From positions 1-48,836 of the forward strand of contig JAGAYI010000047.1 in the NCBI GenBank assembly GCA_017940545.1: a DNA stretch of 48,836 nucleotides, in the 5' to 3' direction. The translations under genes were made by a program, and so were the position numbers. Of this stretch, positions 9,068-18,156 are shown in pieces. The stretch is from Prevotella sp. Its GTDB lineage: Bacteria; Bacteroidota; Bacteroidia; Bacteroidales; Bacteroidaceae. Below the pieces are notes generated by a model. The model made no database searches, had not been told where the DNA came from, and saw only the letters and a program-made list of their open reading frames with translations. Every line of letters starts with the position of its first letter. Position 1 is the first letter of the stretch.

Positions 9068-11365
9068 ATGGTAAAAATCTCCAAAGAAGCCGCACTGGAA
9101 TATCACGAAAGCGGACGCCCCGGCAAAATTGAAGTAAAGCCTACAAAGGCCTATCGAACACAAACAGACCTCTCGCTGGCCTATTCGCCCGGCGTGGCCT
9201 ATCCCTGTCTGGAAATTCAGGAAGACCCTGATGCTGCCTACCGTTACACTGACAAGGGTAATCTGGTAGCCGTCATCTCTAACGGTACCGCCGTGCTCGG
9301 ACTGGGCGACATCGGCGCCATGAGCGGCAAGCCCGTCATGGAGGGCAAAGGCCTGCTGTTTAAGATTTACGGCGGCATTGACGTGTTCGACATTGAGGTG
9401 AACGAGAAAGACCCCGAGAAGTTCTGCGAAGCCGTCGAGAAAATAGCTCCCACCTTTGGAGGTATCAATCTTGAGGACATCAAGGCACCTGAGTGCTTCT
9501 ACATTGAGGAGCGGCTGAAGCGCACCTTGGACATTCCCGTCATGCACGACGACCAGCACGGCACGGCCATCATCTCGGCTGCCGGTCTGAAGAATGCACT
9601 CGAAGTGGTGGGCAAGGACATCAGCAAGGTACGCCTTGTGGTGAACGGTGCCGGTGCTGCGGCCATCTCGTGTACCAAGCTCTACATGGCCCTGGGCGTA
9701 CAGAAGGAGAACATCCTCATGCTCGACTCGAAGGGTGTCATCAGCAGCGACCGCGAAGGTCTGAACGAGCAGAAGCGTTTCTTTGCCACCGACCGTCGCG
9801 ACGTACATACCCTGGCAGAAGCCGTCAACGGTGCTGATGTATTTGTCGGGCTGTCGAAGGGTAACGTACTCACCAAGGACATGGTACGCTCCATGGCTAA
9901 GGACCCCATCATCTTCGCACTGGCCAACCCCGTGCCGGAAATCAGCTACGAGGATGCCATGGAGGCACGCCCCGACGTGCTCATGTCAACGGGCCGAACC
10001 GACTATCCCAACCAGATTAACAACGTCATCGGCTTCCCCTACATCTTCCGCGGTGCCCTCGACGTACACGCTACCGCCATCAACGAAGAGATGAAGATGG
10101 CTGCCGTACATGCCATTGCCGACCTGGCCAAGCAGCCCGTTCCCGACGTGGTGAACGACGTCTATAAGGTGAACAACCTGAAGTTCGGTCGTGAATACTT
10201 CATTCCGAAGCCCGTTGACCCACGTCTCATCTCTGAGGTCAGCGCTGCCGTTGCCAAGGCCGCCATGGACAGCGGCGTGGCACGCAAGCAGATTACCGAC
10301 TGGGAGCAGTACAAGGACTCACTCAGCGTGCTGTTGGGACAGGAGACCAAGCTGACGCAGAAACTCTATGCCACAGCATCTGCCCATCCGCAGCGCGTGG
10401 TGTTCGCCGAGGCCATTCACCCCACCATGCTCAAAGCTGCCGTGCAGGCCAAGGCTGAGGGCATCTGCCAGCCCATCCTGCTGGGTAACGACGAGGTGAT
10501 TGCCAAGCTTGCCAAGCAGCTTGACCTGAACTTAGAGGGCATTGAGATAGTGAACCTGCGCCACCCCGACGAGCAGGAGCGCCGCGAGCGCTATGCCCGC
10601 ATACTGACCGAGAAGCGTTCCCGCGACGGCTACACCTTCCAGGAGGCCAACGACAAGATGTTCGAGCGCAACTACTTCGGCATGATGATGGTGGAGACAG
10701 GCGATGCCGATGCCTTTATCACCGGTCTTTACACGAAGTACTCCAACACCATCAAGGTGGTCAACGAGGTCATCGGCATCCGCAAGGAGTTCAAGCACTT
10801 TGCTGCCATGCACATTATCAACTCGCAGAAGGGCACGTTCTATATTGCCGACACGCTGGTCAACGAGAACCCCGACACCGATGCTCTCGTAGATATTGCC
10901 AAGCTGGCAGCCACCAGCGTTCGCTTCTTCAACGAGAAACCCGTGGTAAGCATGATCAGCCACTCCAACTTCGGCTCATCACAGTCCGACGGAGCCTGGA
11001 AGGTGCGCCACGCCGTTGAACGTCTGCACGAGCTGTACCCCGACATTCCCATCGACGGTGAGATGCAGGTGACGTTCGCACTCGACAATGAGCTGCGCGA
11101 CGAGCAGTATCCCTTCACGCGCCTGAAGGGCAAGACCGTCAACACGCTGGTGTTCCCCAACCTGACGTCGGCCCGCTCCAGCTACAAGATGCTGCAGATG
11201 CTGAACAGCGATGTGGAGATTATCGGCCCCATACAGGTGGGTCTGAACAAGCCTATCCACTTCATCGACTTCGGCAGTTCGGTGCGCGACGTGGTGAACA
11301 TTGTTTCCATTGCCGTCATCGATGCCTACGTCAACAAGGTCAAGCAGGCCATGACGGCAAAATAG
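9068..11365 (+). CDS. maeB: NADP-dependent malic enzyme with C-terminal phosphotransacetylase-like domain (MaeB type)
   Basis: A 765-residue protein. The N-terminal 430 residues are malic enzyme: [42 protein letters not shown], the DDQHGTA metal/substrate motif, the nucleotide-binding [12 protein letters not shown], and the ALANPVPEI and [13 protein letters not shown] motifs. From about 430 onward is the phosphate acetyltransferase-like domain of MaeB-type enzymes ([20 protein letters not shown]), which usually senses acetyl-CoA rather than catalysing. The enzyme decarboxylates malate to pyruvate and makes NADPH, which the aspartate pathway downstream consumes. thrA starts 34 nt later, so maeB probably leads the thr transcript. 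Confidence 0.95.
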   Translation: MVKISKEAALEYHESGRPGKIEVKPTKAYRTQTDLSLAYSPGVAYPCLEIQEDPDAAYRYTDKGNLVAVISNGTAVLGLGDIGAMSGKPVMEGKGLLFKIYGGIDVFDIEVNEKDPEKFCEAVEKIAPTFGGINLEDIKAPECFYIEERLKRTLDIPVMHDDQHGTAIISAAGLKNALEVVGKDISKVRLVVNGAGAAAISCTKLYMALGVQKENILMLDSKGVISSDREGLNEQKRFFATDRRDVHTLAEAVNGADVFVGLSKGNVLTKDMVRSMAKDPIIFALANPVPEISYEDAMEARPDVLMSTGRTDYPNQINNVIGFPYIFRGALDVHATAINEEMKMAAVHAIADLAKQPVPDVVNDVYKVNNLKFGREYFIPKPVDPRLISEVSAAVAKAAMDSGVARKQITDWEQYKDSLSVLLGQETKLTQKLYATASAHPQRVVFAEAIHPTMLKAAVQAKAEGICQPILLGNDEVIAKLAKQLDLNLEGIEIVNLRHPDEQERRERYARILTEKRSRDGYTFQEANDKMFERNYFGMMMVETGDADAFITGLYTKYSNTIKVVNEVIGIRKEFKHFAAMHIINSQKGTFYIADTLVNENPDTDALVDIAKLAATSVRFFNEKPVVSMISHSNFGSSQSDGAWKVRHAVERLHELYPDIPIDGEMQVTFALDNELRDEQYPFTRLKGKTVNTLVFPNLTSARSSYKMLQMLNSDVEIIGPIQVGLNKPIHFIDFGSSVRDVVNIVSIAVIDAYVNKVKQAMTAK

Positions 11366-11399
11366 TTCATTGTTAAGTATTCATAGAAACAGAATATCC

Positions 11400-13901
11400 A
11401 TGAAAGTATTGAAATTCGGTGGCACGTCGGTGGGCAGCGTGGAGAGCATCCTAAGCCTGAAGCGGATTGTGGAGAGCGAAGCCCAACACGGTACGGTCAT
11501 TGTGGTGGTCAGCGCCCTGGGCGGTATTACCGACAAGCTCATTGCCACGTCACGCCTTGCCGTGCAGGGCGACGAACAGTGGGAACAGGAGTATGAAGCC
11601 ATTGTGCGCCGCCACCATCAAATGATAGAGAGTGTCATCATCGACCCTCTGAAAAAAGTTCAGTTGCTCGGTAAGGTAAACCCTTTGCTGGAGCAGCTGC
11701 GCTCCATTTACACCGGTGTCTATCTCATTCACGACCTGAGTGAGAAGACGCTGGCAGCCATTGTCAGCTACGGCGAGCGTCTGAGTTCCAACATTGTTGC
11801 AACGCTCATTGACGGCGGTGTGCGCATGAACTCGCGCCACTTCATCAAGACCGAGCGGAAGAACGGCAAGCAGTCGCTCGACGCGGAACTGACGTACCGG
11901 CTGGTGCGCGAGGCTTTCTCGGCACCCGAAGCCCGACAGTCAAAGACCGACGACCACCATACAACGGTTTTCGTCGTCCCCGGTTTCATCAGCAAGGACC
12001 GCGACTCCGGCGAGACCACCAACCTGGGCCGTGGCGGCAGCGACTATACAGCCAGCATCATTGCTGCCGCTCTCGATGCCGACGTGCTGGAGATATGGAC
12101 CGACGTCGATGGCTTCATGACGGCTGACCCGCGCGTCATTCACTCGGCATACACCATCAACGAGCTGTCGTACGTGGAGGCCATGGAGTTGTGCAACTTC
12201 GGTGCCAAAGTTATCTATCCGCCTACCATCTATCCGGTATGCGTGAAAAACATACCCATCCGCGTCAAGAACACCTTTAACCCCGAACATCCGGGCACAC
12301 TCATCAAGGACAAGATAGAAGACGACCAGAAGCCCATCAAGGGTATTTCCTCTATCAACGGCACCACGCTCATCACCGTAACGGGACTTTCCATGGTGGG
12401 TGTCATAGGTGTCAACCGGCGCATCTTTACGGCCCTGGCCGACAACGGTATCTCCGTGTTCATGGTCAGTCAGGCTTCGTCAGAGAACTCCACCTCTATC
12501 GGTGTGCGCGACGAGGATGCCCAGGCTGCCGTTGACGTGCTTAACGACGAGTTCAGCAAGGAGATTCAGACGGGTGCCATGTTCCCCATGCACGCTGAGA
12601 GCGGCCTGGCCACCATCGCCATTGTGGGTGAGAACATGAAGCACACGCCCGGTATTGCCGGAAAACTGTTCGGCACACTGGGACGCTCGGGCATCAGCGT
12701 CATCGCCTGTGCCCAGGGAGCCTCCGAGACCAACATCTCGTTTGTCGTTGACAGCCGTTTCCTGCGCAAGTCGCTCAACGTGCTGCACGACTCGTTCTTC
12801 CTTTCTGAATACAAGGTGCTCAACCTCTTCATCTGCGGTGTGGGAACGGTGGGCAGCAAACTCATTGAGCAGATACGCGCCCAGTACGAAGAGCTGAAAG
12901 AACGCTCGCGCCTGAAGCTTAACGTGGTGGGCATTGCCTCGTCGAAGAATGCAATCTTCGACCGCGACGGACTGGACCTTGACAACTACCGCGAACTGCT
13001 CAGGCTGTCGGAGCCCAGCTCACCCGAGAAGCTGCGCGAAGGGGTGCTCTCCATGAACATCTTTAACTCTGTATTCGTAGATTGCACGGCATCGAAGGAC
13101 GTGGCGGCACTCTACCAGTCGTTTCTCGAACATAACATCAGCGTGGTGGCTGCCAACAAGATAGCTGCCTCCAGCGACTATGACAACTACATGCGCCTGA
13201 AGCAGACGGCATTGGCGCGAGGCGTCATCTTCCGCTTCGAGACCAACGTCGGGGCCGGACTACCCATCATTGGTACCATCAACGACCTGCGCAACTCGGG
13301 CGACCGCATCCTGAAGATTGAAGCCGTGCTCAGCGGCACGCTCAACTTCATCTTCAATGAACTGAGTGCCGACGTGCCTTTCTCTGAAACCGTGCGCCGG
13401 GCCAAGGAACAAGGCTACAGTGAACCTGACCCACGCATAGACCTGAGCGGTACCGACGTCATACGCAAACTCGTCATCCTGACCCGCGAGGCCGGGTACA
13501 AGGTGGAGCAACAGGACGTGGAGAAACATCTCTTTGTGCCAAATGACTTCTTCGAAGGCACACTCGACGAGTTCTGGAAGAACCTGCCACAGTTAGATGC
13601 CGACTTCGAAGCCAAGCGCAAGGTGCTGGAAGCCGACGGACGGCGCTGGCGCTTCGTGGCCACCATGGAAAGACTGCCGGGCAGCGACGACAAGTCGGGC
13701 TTGCGCTGCAGGACACAGGTGGCACTGCAGGCTGTCGATGCCTCGCACCCGTTCTATAGTCTGGCAGGCTCCAACAACATCGTGCTGCTCACCACAGAGC
13801 GCTACAAGGAGTACCCCATGCAGATTCAGGGCTACGGTGCCGGTGCCGGCGTTACTGCTGCCGGTGTCTTTGCCAACATCATGTCGATTGCCAACATTTA
13901 G
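11400..13901 (+). CDS. thrA: Bifunctional aspartate kinase / homoserine dehydrogenase
   Basis: An 833-residue fused enzyme for the first and third steps of the aspartate pathway. Aspartate kinase occupies about 1-290 (KFGGTSVGS at 4-12, TTNLGRGGSDYTAS). Two ACT repeats (about 315-460) would bind the feedback inhibitor threonine. Homoserine dehydrogenase runs from about 470 (FICGVGTVGSKL) through VAANKIA, LSGTLNFIFN and GYSEPDPRIDLSGTDVIRK, to GYGAGAGVTAAGVFANI at the C-terminus. ATG 11400 is chosen because MKVLKFGGTS is the family start. The frame-open TTG 30 nt upstream adds nothing conserved. Confidence 0.96.
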   Translation: MKVLKFGGTSVGSVESILSLKRIVESEAQHGTVIVVVSALGGITDKLIATSRLAVQGDEQWEQEYEAIVRRHHQMIESVIIDPLKKVQLLGKVNPLLEQLRSIYTGVYLIHDLSEKTLAAIVSYGERLSSNIVATLIDGGVRMNSRHFIKTERKNGKQSLDAELTYRLVREAFSAPEARQSKTDDHHTTVFVVPGFISKDRDSGETTNLGRGGSDYTASIIAAALDADVLEIWTDVDGFMTADPRVIHSAYTINELSYVEAMELCNFGAKVIYPPTIYPVCVKNIPIRVKNTFNPEHPGTLIKDKIEDDQKPIKGISSINGTTLITVTGLSMVGVIGVNRRIFTALADNGISVFMVSQASSENSTSIGVRDEDAQAAVDVLNDEFSKEIQTGAMFPMHAESGLATIAIVGENMKHTPGIAGKLFGTLGRSGISVIACAQGASETNISFVVDSRFLRKSLNVLHDSFFLSEYKVLNLFICGVGTVGSKLIEQIRAQYEELKERSRLKLNVVGIASSKNAIFDRDGLDLDNYRELLRLSEPSSPEKLREGVLSMNIFNSVFVDCTASKDVAALYQSFLEHNISVVAANKIAASSDYDNYMRLKQTALARGVIFRFETNVGAGLPIIGTINDLRNSGDRILKIEAVLSGTLNFIFNELSADVPFSETVRRAKEQGYSEPDPRIDLSGTDVIRKLVILTREAGYKVEQQDVEKHLFVPNDFFEGTLDEFWKNLPQLDADFEAKRKVLEADGRRWRFVATMERLPGSDDKSGLRCRTQVALQAVDASHPFYSLAGSNNIVLLTTERYKEYPMQIQGYGAGAGVTAAGVFANIMSIANI

Positions 13902-13968
13902 CAACCGGCACGATGCTTCTTGTTTTTTAATTATATATAAATGATTTCATTTTAAATAGGTTCAGTTC

Positions 13969-15327
13969 GTGAAACACATCATCATTCTTGGCGACGGAAT
14001 GGCCGACCACGCCGTAGAGCGGCTGGGCGGAAAGACACCGTTGCAATATTCCGACAAACCCGTAATGGACCGTCTGGCACGCGAGGGACGCTGCGGCCGG
14101 CTCATCACCGTTCCCGAAGGTTTTCCCCCTGGTTCCGAAGTCGCCAACACCGCCATCCTCGGCTATGACCTCAACAAGGTCTATGAAGGCCGCGGACCGT
14201 TGGAGGCTGCCAGCATCGGCTACGACATGGCCGACGATGACTTCGCCATCCGCTGTAACATCATCACCCTGGAAGACGGGAAAATCATCACCCACAACGG
14301 CGGCAATCTGGAAACTGACGATGCCCGTGTACTCATCGACTACCTCAATGAGACGCTCGCCAAGCCTTTCAACGACCGCGAGGGCTGTGAACGCGTGAAG
14401 TTCATCACCGGCATCCAGTATCGCCACCTGCTCATCATTAAGGGCGGCAACAAGCACATTGTCTGCAATCCGCCCCACGACCACCCCAACGAGCCCTGGC
14501 GTCCCCTCCTCATAAAGCCTGAATCCATCAGTTCTGATTGCCCCGAGCCCAGCAGTCATAATGGTTCTGTAGGCTGTGATTCTGTCGCAGCCCCCCCCAC
14601 AACCCTCACCCCCCAGCAAACGGCCACCCTGCTCAACAACCTCATCCTGCGTTCACAGGAGCTCTTGTCCCGTCACCCCTACAACCTCGCGAAAGCTGCA
14701 AAGGGTGAGCGCCAGGCCAACAGCATCTGGCCATGGAGCGGAGGCTACCGCCCCAGCATGCAGACGCTCATGCAGCAGTACCCCGACATCAAGACGGGAA
14801 CCGTCATCTCGGCTGTAGATCTCATTCAGGGCATCGGACGCTATGCCGGACTGCACATTGTCAAAGTGCCTGGAGCCACCGGACTGGCCAACACCAACTA
14901 CGAGGGAAAGGCCCAGGCTGCCATCGATGCCCTGCAACACGATGACTTCGTCTTTGTACATGTGGAAGCCACCGACGAAGCTGGTCACGACGGAGACCTT
15001 GACCTGAAGATGCGAGCCATTAACTATCTGGACCAGCGACTCATACGTCCCATCATTGAAGCCATAGAGCAGATGAGCGAGCCCGTCTGCATGGCTGTAC
15101 TGCCAGACCACCCCACCCCCGTGGAGTTGCGCATCCACGTCAACGAGCCGGTACCCTTCATCATCTGGCATCGCGGCATACAGCCCGACGCTGTTCAGCA
15201 ATACGACGAGGTTTCCTGCGTCAGCGGCAGCTACGGTCTGCTGCGCCTTGCTGAGTTTATGCACACCTTCATGAACGAAGGAAAACAACGGGATGCCGCA
15301 GAATATAAAAACGTTTTGACCACGTAA
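13969..15327 (+). CDS. Phosphoglycerate-mutase-like (ApgM family) predicted homoserine kinase
   Basis: A 452-residue alkaline-phosphatase-superfamily protein of the archaeal-type cofactor-independent phosphoglycerate mutase family. Metal-site segments are ILGDGMAD, PPGSEVANTAILGYD (Ser 56 likely nucleophile), HVEATDEAGHDGDL and LPDHPTP. Placement between thrA and thrC, with no GHMP-type thrB, indicates the homoserine kinase step; the Bacteroides thetaiotaomicron homologue has been linked genetically to that role. It starts at GTG. Residues about 186-213 (14524-14607) form a Ser/Pro/Thr-rich insert absent from the usual family, which explains the excess over about 400 residues. The last codons and the stop lie inside a 22-bp repeat array. 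Confidence 0.88.
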   Translation: MKHIIILGDGMADHAVERLGGKTPLQYSDKPVMDRLAREGRCGRLITVPEGFPPGSEVANTAILGYDLNKVYEGRGPLEAASIGYDMADDDFAIRCNIITLEDGKIITHNGGNLETDDARVLIDYLNETLAKPFNDREGCERVKFITGIQYRHLLIIKGGNKHIVCNPPHDHPNEPWRPLLIKPESISSDCPEPSSHNGSVGCDSVAAPPTTLTPQQTATLLNNLILRSQELLSRHPYNLAKAAKGERQANSIWPWSGGYRPSMQTLMQQYPDIKTGTVISAVDLIQGIGRYAGLHIVKVPGATGLANTNYEGKAQAAIDALQHDDFVFVHVEATDEAGHDGDLDLKMRAINYLDQRLIRPIIEAIEQMSEPVCMAVLPDHPTPVELRIHVNEPVPFIIWHRGIQPDAVQQYDEVSCVSGSYGLLRLAEFMHTFMNEGKQRDAAEYKNVLTT

Positions 15328-15417
15328 AAGTGCCGTTTTGACTGCGTGGAAGTGCCGTTTTGACTGCGTGAAAGTGCCGTTTTGACTGCGTGAAAGTGCC
15401 GTTTAAATGAGTCAGGA
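15308..15417. repeat. 22-bp tandem repeat array, locus 1
   Basis: Five units in strict 22-bp phase start at 15308, 15330, 15352, 15374 and 15396. On the minus strand the central three read TTTCA (TTCCA in one), then the 8-mer CGCAGTCA, then AAACGGCAC. The first unit is diverged and contains the stop codon of the upstream gene. The last keeps only the AAACGGCAC part. It is the same bipartite family as the arrays at 29591 and 33628. Confidence 0.85.
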
Positions 15418-15457
15418 CTGCATTTTGCGAAAAAACCGTCGGTTGGCGCGGATTTCC

Positions 15458-15509
15458 GTGTGTGCGTGATTGCTACTATACTATATACATGTAGCAATCA
15501 CGCACGCAC
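15458..15509. repeat. Long inverted repeat with 14-nt loop
   Basis: GTGTGTGCGTGATTGCTAC (15458-15476) and GTAGCAATCACGCACGCAC (15491-15509) pair with one G-T wobble over 19 bp, around loop TATACTATATACAT. No T-run follows on either strand, so a simple terminator is not certain. It lies between the homoserine-kinase-like gene and the esterase gene, about 100 bp before the latter. It could be a repetitive palindrome of the genome. Confidence 0.75.
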
Positions 15510-15610
15510 AAAAAACTTTCCGCAGAGCAACCATAGGAACACGAAGAATTGTATGACCCTTTGCAGATACCAATAAGTTTTAGAACCAAAATATCAACTA
15601 TTACAAAACA

Positions 15611-18010
15611 ATGAGAAAATATTTATTATCAACACTGATGATGTGCATGGCCATGATGATGGCCACAGCACAACCGTTACTCAAGACACATGTGGAGACG
15701 GGCGACGTAGAAGGAGTCGCCGATGGTCAGGACCTGGCCGTTTACAAGGCCATTCCCTATGCTGCCCCGCCCGTGGGAAACCTGCGGTGGAAAGCCCCGC
15801 AGCCCGCAAAAGCCTGGGAGGGTGTGCTGAAAGCAGACGACTTCGCCAAATGGCCGCCGCAGCCCACACGACCGGGACTGACCACCGACATGATGAGCGA
15901 GGACTGCCTGTATCTGGCGGTGGCAACACCTGCCACGTCGGTCAACGACCGTCTGCCCGTAATGGTCTGGATACATGGCGGCGGATTCCAGACAGAGCAC
16001 TATGGCGGCGACCTCTGGACGAGTCTGGCACGCCGCGGCGTGGTGTTCGTCACCATCGAATACCGCACGGGGGCATTAGGATTCATGGCACACCCGGAAC
16101 TGACGAAGGAGTCGAAGGACGGACATTCCGGCAACTACGGTCTGCTGGACCAGATATATGCCCTGCAATGGGTGCAGCGCAACATCCGGAACTTCGGCGG
16201 CGACCCTACGAAGGTAACCATCTTCGGAGAGTCGGCAGGAGCCATCAGTTGCAGCATCCTGGCAGGTTCGCCACTGGCCAAGGGACTCTTCCACGGAGTC
16301 ATCAGCCAGAGCGGCGGCAGCTTTGCCCCCTGGAGTGACGGCAACAGGTCGCTGGCAACGAACGCCTCGCAGAAAGGTGCCGAGCAGCAAGGACTGGCAT
16401 TCCAGAAACACCTGAAGAAGAAGTCGCTGAAACAGCTTCGGCAGATGAGTGCCGAGGAACTCTGCGGCAACAATGTGGGCTTTGGAGGCTTCTGGCCCTG
16501 CGTAGATGGCTACGTCATCACCGATGACCTGTACCGCAACTACGAGCGGGGCGACTATAACGACGTGCCCGTCATCGCCATGACCAATTCGGACGAAGGA
16601 GTGCTGTTCTCTCGCGAGGTAGAGCCTGCCGACTACCAGAAGATGATAGAATCGACGTTCGGTGACATGAGCCAGGAAGCACTGAAGGTGTATCCCGGCA
16701 ACACCAAGGAGGAAGCCACCTTCAGCGGTGGCGACACTTTCCGCGACATGGGCTTTGCCTGGCCGAGCTTTGCCTGGGTGAACCTGCAGTCGCAGACAGG
16801 CAAGTCACCTGCCTACGCGGCCTATCTCGCACAGCCGTCAACGGTGTCGTTTGCCGGCAACAAGAAGCGTCACGGCGTGTCGCATGCTGACGACATTCTC
16901 TACCTGAACGGCACCTTCACCGCCCAGCCCGACAAGTACCCCGCCGAGGCTGCCCTCGCTGAAATCATACAGCAATACTGGGTCAACTTTGCCAAGACAG
17001 GCAACCCCAACGGCAAAGGACTGCCCTACTGGCCTGTGTTCGACAAGGACAAGCCCACAACGATGCAGTTCTGTAATGGTGCTTCGCTCGTCAGCGTGCC
17101 CAACCGTGAACAGATAGACTTCATAGACCGCTTCTACAAGCAGAAGCGCGAAGATACGGAAAGCCAAAGGCCACAGGTGTTGAAGTCGCGCATCGTGGAG
17201 AATGGTGGAACCGGTCCGTACAAGGTCATCATGACCGAAGTGGAAGGTCTGAACGCCCACACCGTGTTTGCACCGAAGGACCTCCAGACAATACCTGCCG
17301 ACAAACCACTGCCGGTGCTGGTATGGGGCAACGGAGCCTGCACGAACTCCCCGTGGGAACACTACAAATTCCTGAACGAGATTGCATCCTACGGTTACAT
17401 CGTCGTGGCCACTGGCTACATCCCCATGGAAGAAGTGCCCTATCGCGGCGAAATGTCAACCACGCAGCAACAGATAGAGAGCATTGACTGGGTGGAGCAG
17501 CAGAACGCCGACCCGAAGTCGCCCTACTATCGAAGAATAGACACGAAGAACATCTGCGTGGCAGGCATGTCTTGCGGAGGTCTGCAGACGTTGTTCAACT
17601 GCGCCGACCCGCGCATCAAGGCACTGATGATCTGTAACAGCGGACTCTTCAAGATGGAGAATGCTGCCCAGGCCGTGGGCGGCATGCCGATGCCCCCGAA
17701 GGAGAAACTGAAGGAAATCCATACACCTATTATATATATATTAGGAGGCAAGGAGGACATAGCCTACGAGAACGGCATGGACGACTTCCACCGCATCAGC
17801 CACGTGCCGGCCATCGCCATCAACTATCCCGTAGGTCATGGCGGCACCTATCGCCAGCCCCACGGTGGTGAGTTTACCATTCCCGCCCTGGCATGGCTCA
17901 ACTGGCAGCTGAAGGGCGACCGCGAGGCAGCCAAGATGTTTGAAGGCGATGACTGCGGACTGCTGAAGCGCAAGGACTGGACGATTGAAAAGAACAGTCT
18001 CTGCAAGTAG
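15611..18010 (+). CDS. Secreted carboxylesterase with a second alpha/beta-hydrolase domain
   Basis: A 799-residue protein with signal peptide (1-20, ending MATAQ). Residues 22-515 are a type-B carboxylesterase: oxyanion HGGGF, EDCLYL, nucleophile GESAG (Ser 208), catalytic His in SHADDI (His 425). After a linker (QKREDTESQ), residues about 530-799 form a second alpha/beta hydrolase with VLVWGNGAC, nucleophile GMSCGG (Ser 654) and late His in GHGG. Two complete-looking active sites in one chain suggest sequential deacylation, perhaps removal of acyl or feruloyl groups from plant polysaccharide, but the substrate is inferred. It interrupts the thr gene order and shows no pathway link to its neighbours. 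Confidence 0.9.
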   Translation: MRKYLLSTLMMCMAMMMATAQPLLKTHVETGDVEGVADGQDLAVYKAIPYAAPPVGNLRWKAPQPAKAWEGVLKADDFAKWPPQPTRPGLTTDMMSEDCLYLAVATPATSVNDRLPVMVWIHGGGFQTEHYGGDLWTSLARRGVVFVTIEYRTGALGFMAHPELTKESKDGHSGNYGLLDQIYALQWVQRNIRNFGGDPTKVTIFGESAGAISCSILAGSPLAKGLFHGVISQSGGSFAPWSDGNRSLATNASQKGAEQQGLAFQKHLKKKSLKQLRQMSAEELCGNNVGFGGFWPCVDGYVITDDLYRNYERGDYNDVPVIAMTNSDEGVLFSREVEPADYQKMIESTFGDMSQEALKVYPGNTKEEATFSGGDTFRDMGFAWPSFAWVNLQSQTGKSPAYAAYLAQPSTVSFAGNKKRHGVSHADDILYLNGTFTAQPDKYPAEAALAEIIQQYWVNFAKTGNPNGKGLPYWPVFDKDKPTTMQFCNGASLVSVPNREQIDFIDRFYKQKREDTESQRPQVLKSRIVENGGTGPYKVIMTEVEGLNAHTVFAPKDLQTIPADKPLPVLVWGNGACTNSPWEHYKFLNEIASYGYIVVATGYIPMEEVPYRGEMSTTQQQIESIDWVEQQNADPKSPYYRRIDTKNICVAGMSCGGLQTLFNCADPRIKALMICNSGLFKMENAAQAVGGMPMPPKEKLKEIHTPIIYILGGKEDIAYENGMDDFHRISHVPAIAINYPVGHGGTYRQPHGGEFTIPALAWLNWQLKGDREAAKMFEGDDCGLLKRKDWTIEKNSLCK

Positions 18011-18082
18011 GGTGTTCAGTCATTGACCGCCAGCCTGCCTTTGCCTTGAAAAGTCGCGAAGTTACTCCGTCTCGGAAGAAAA

Positions 18083-18130
18083 AAAACAAACGCGTTTGTT
18101 TTGTTCTTCTCTCGACTTTTCGTAACTTTG
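18083..18130 (+). promoter_or_regulatory. thrC promoter overlapped by a perfect 20-bp palindrome
   Basis: TTTG (18100-18103), 19 bp, and TAACTTTG (18123-18130) match the Bacteroidetes consensus closely. The -33 TTTG overlaps the palindrome AAAACAAACG/CGTTTGTTTT (18083-18102). A dimeric regulator bound there would block the promoter. The leader to ATG 18157 is about 20 nt. Confidence 0.75.
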
Positions 18131-18156
18131 CACCCGAAAGCAAAAACTAAGAAGAA

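Noticed and set aside
15458-15509. Rho-independent terminator
   Set aside because: No T-run on either side in the correct orientation; kept as an inverted repeat instead.
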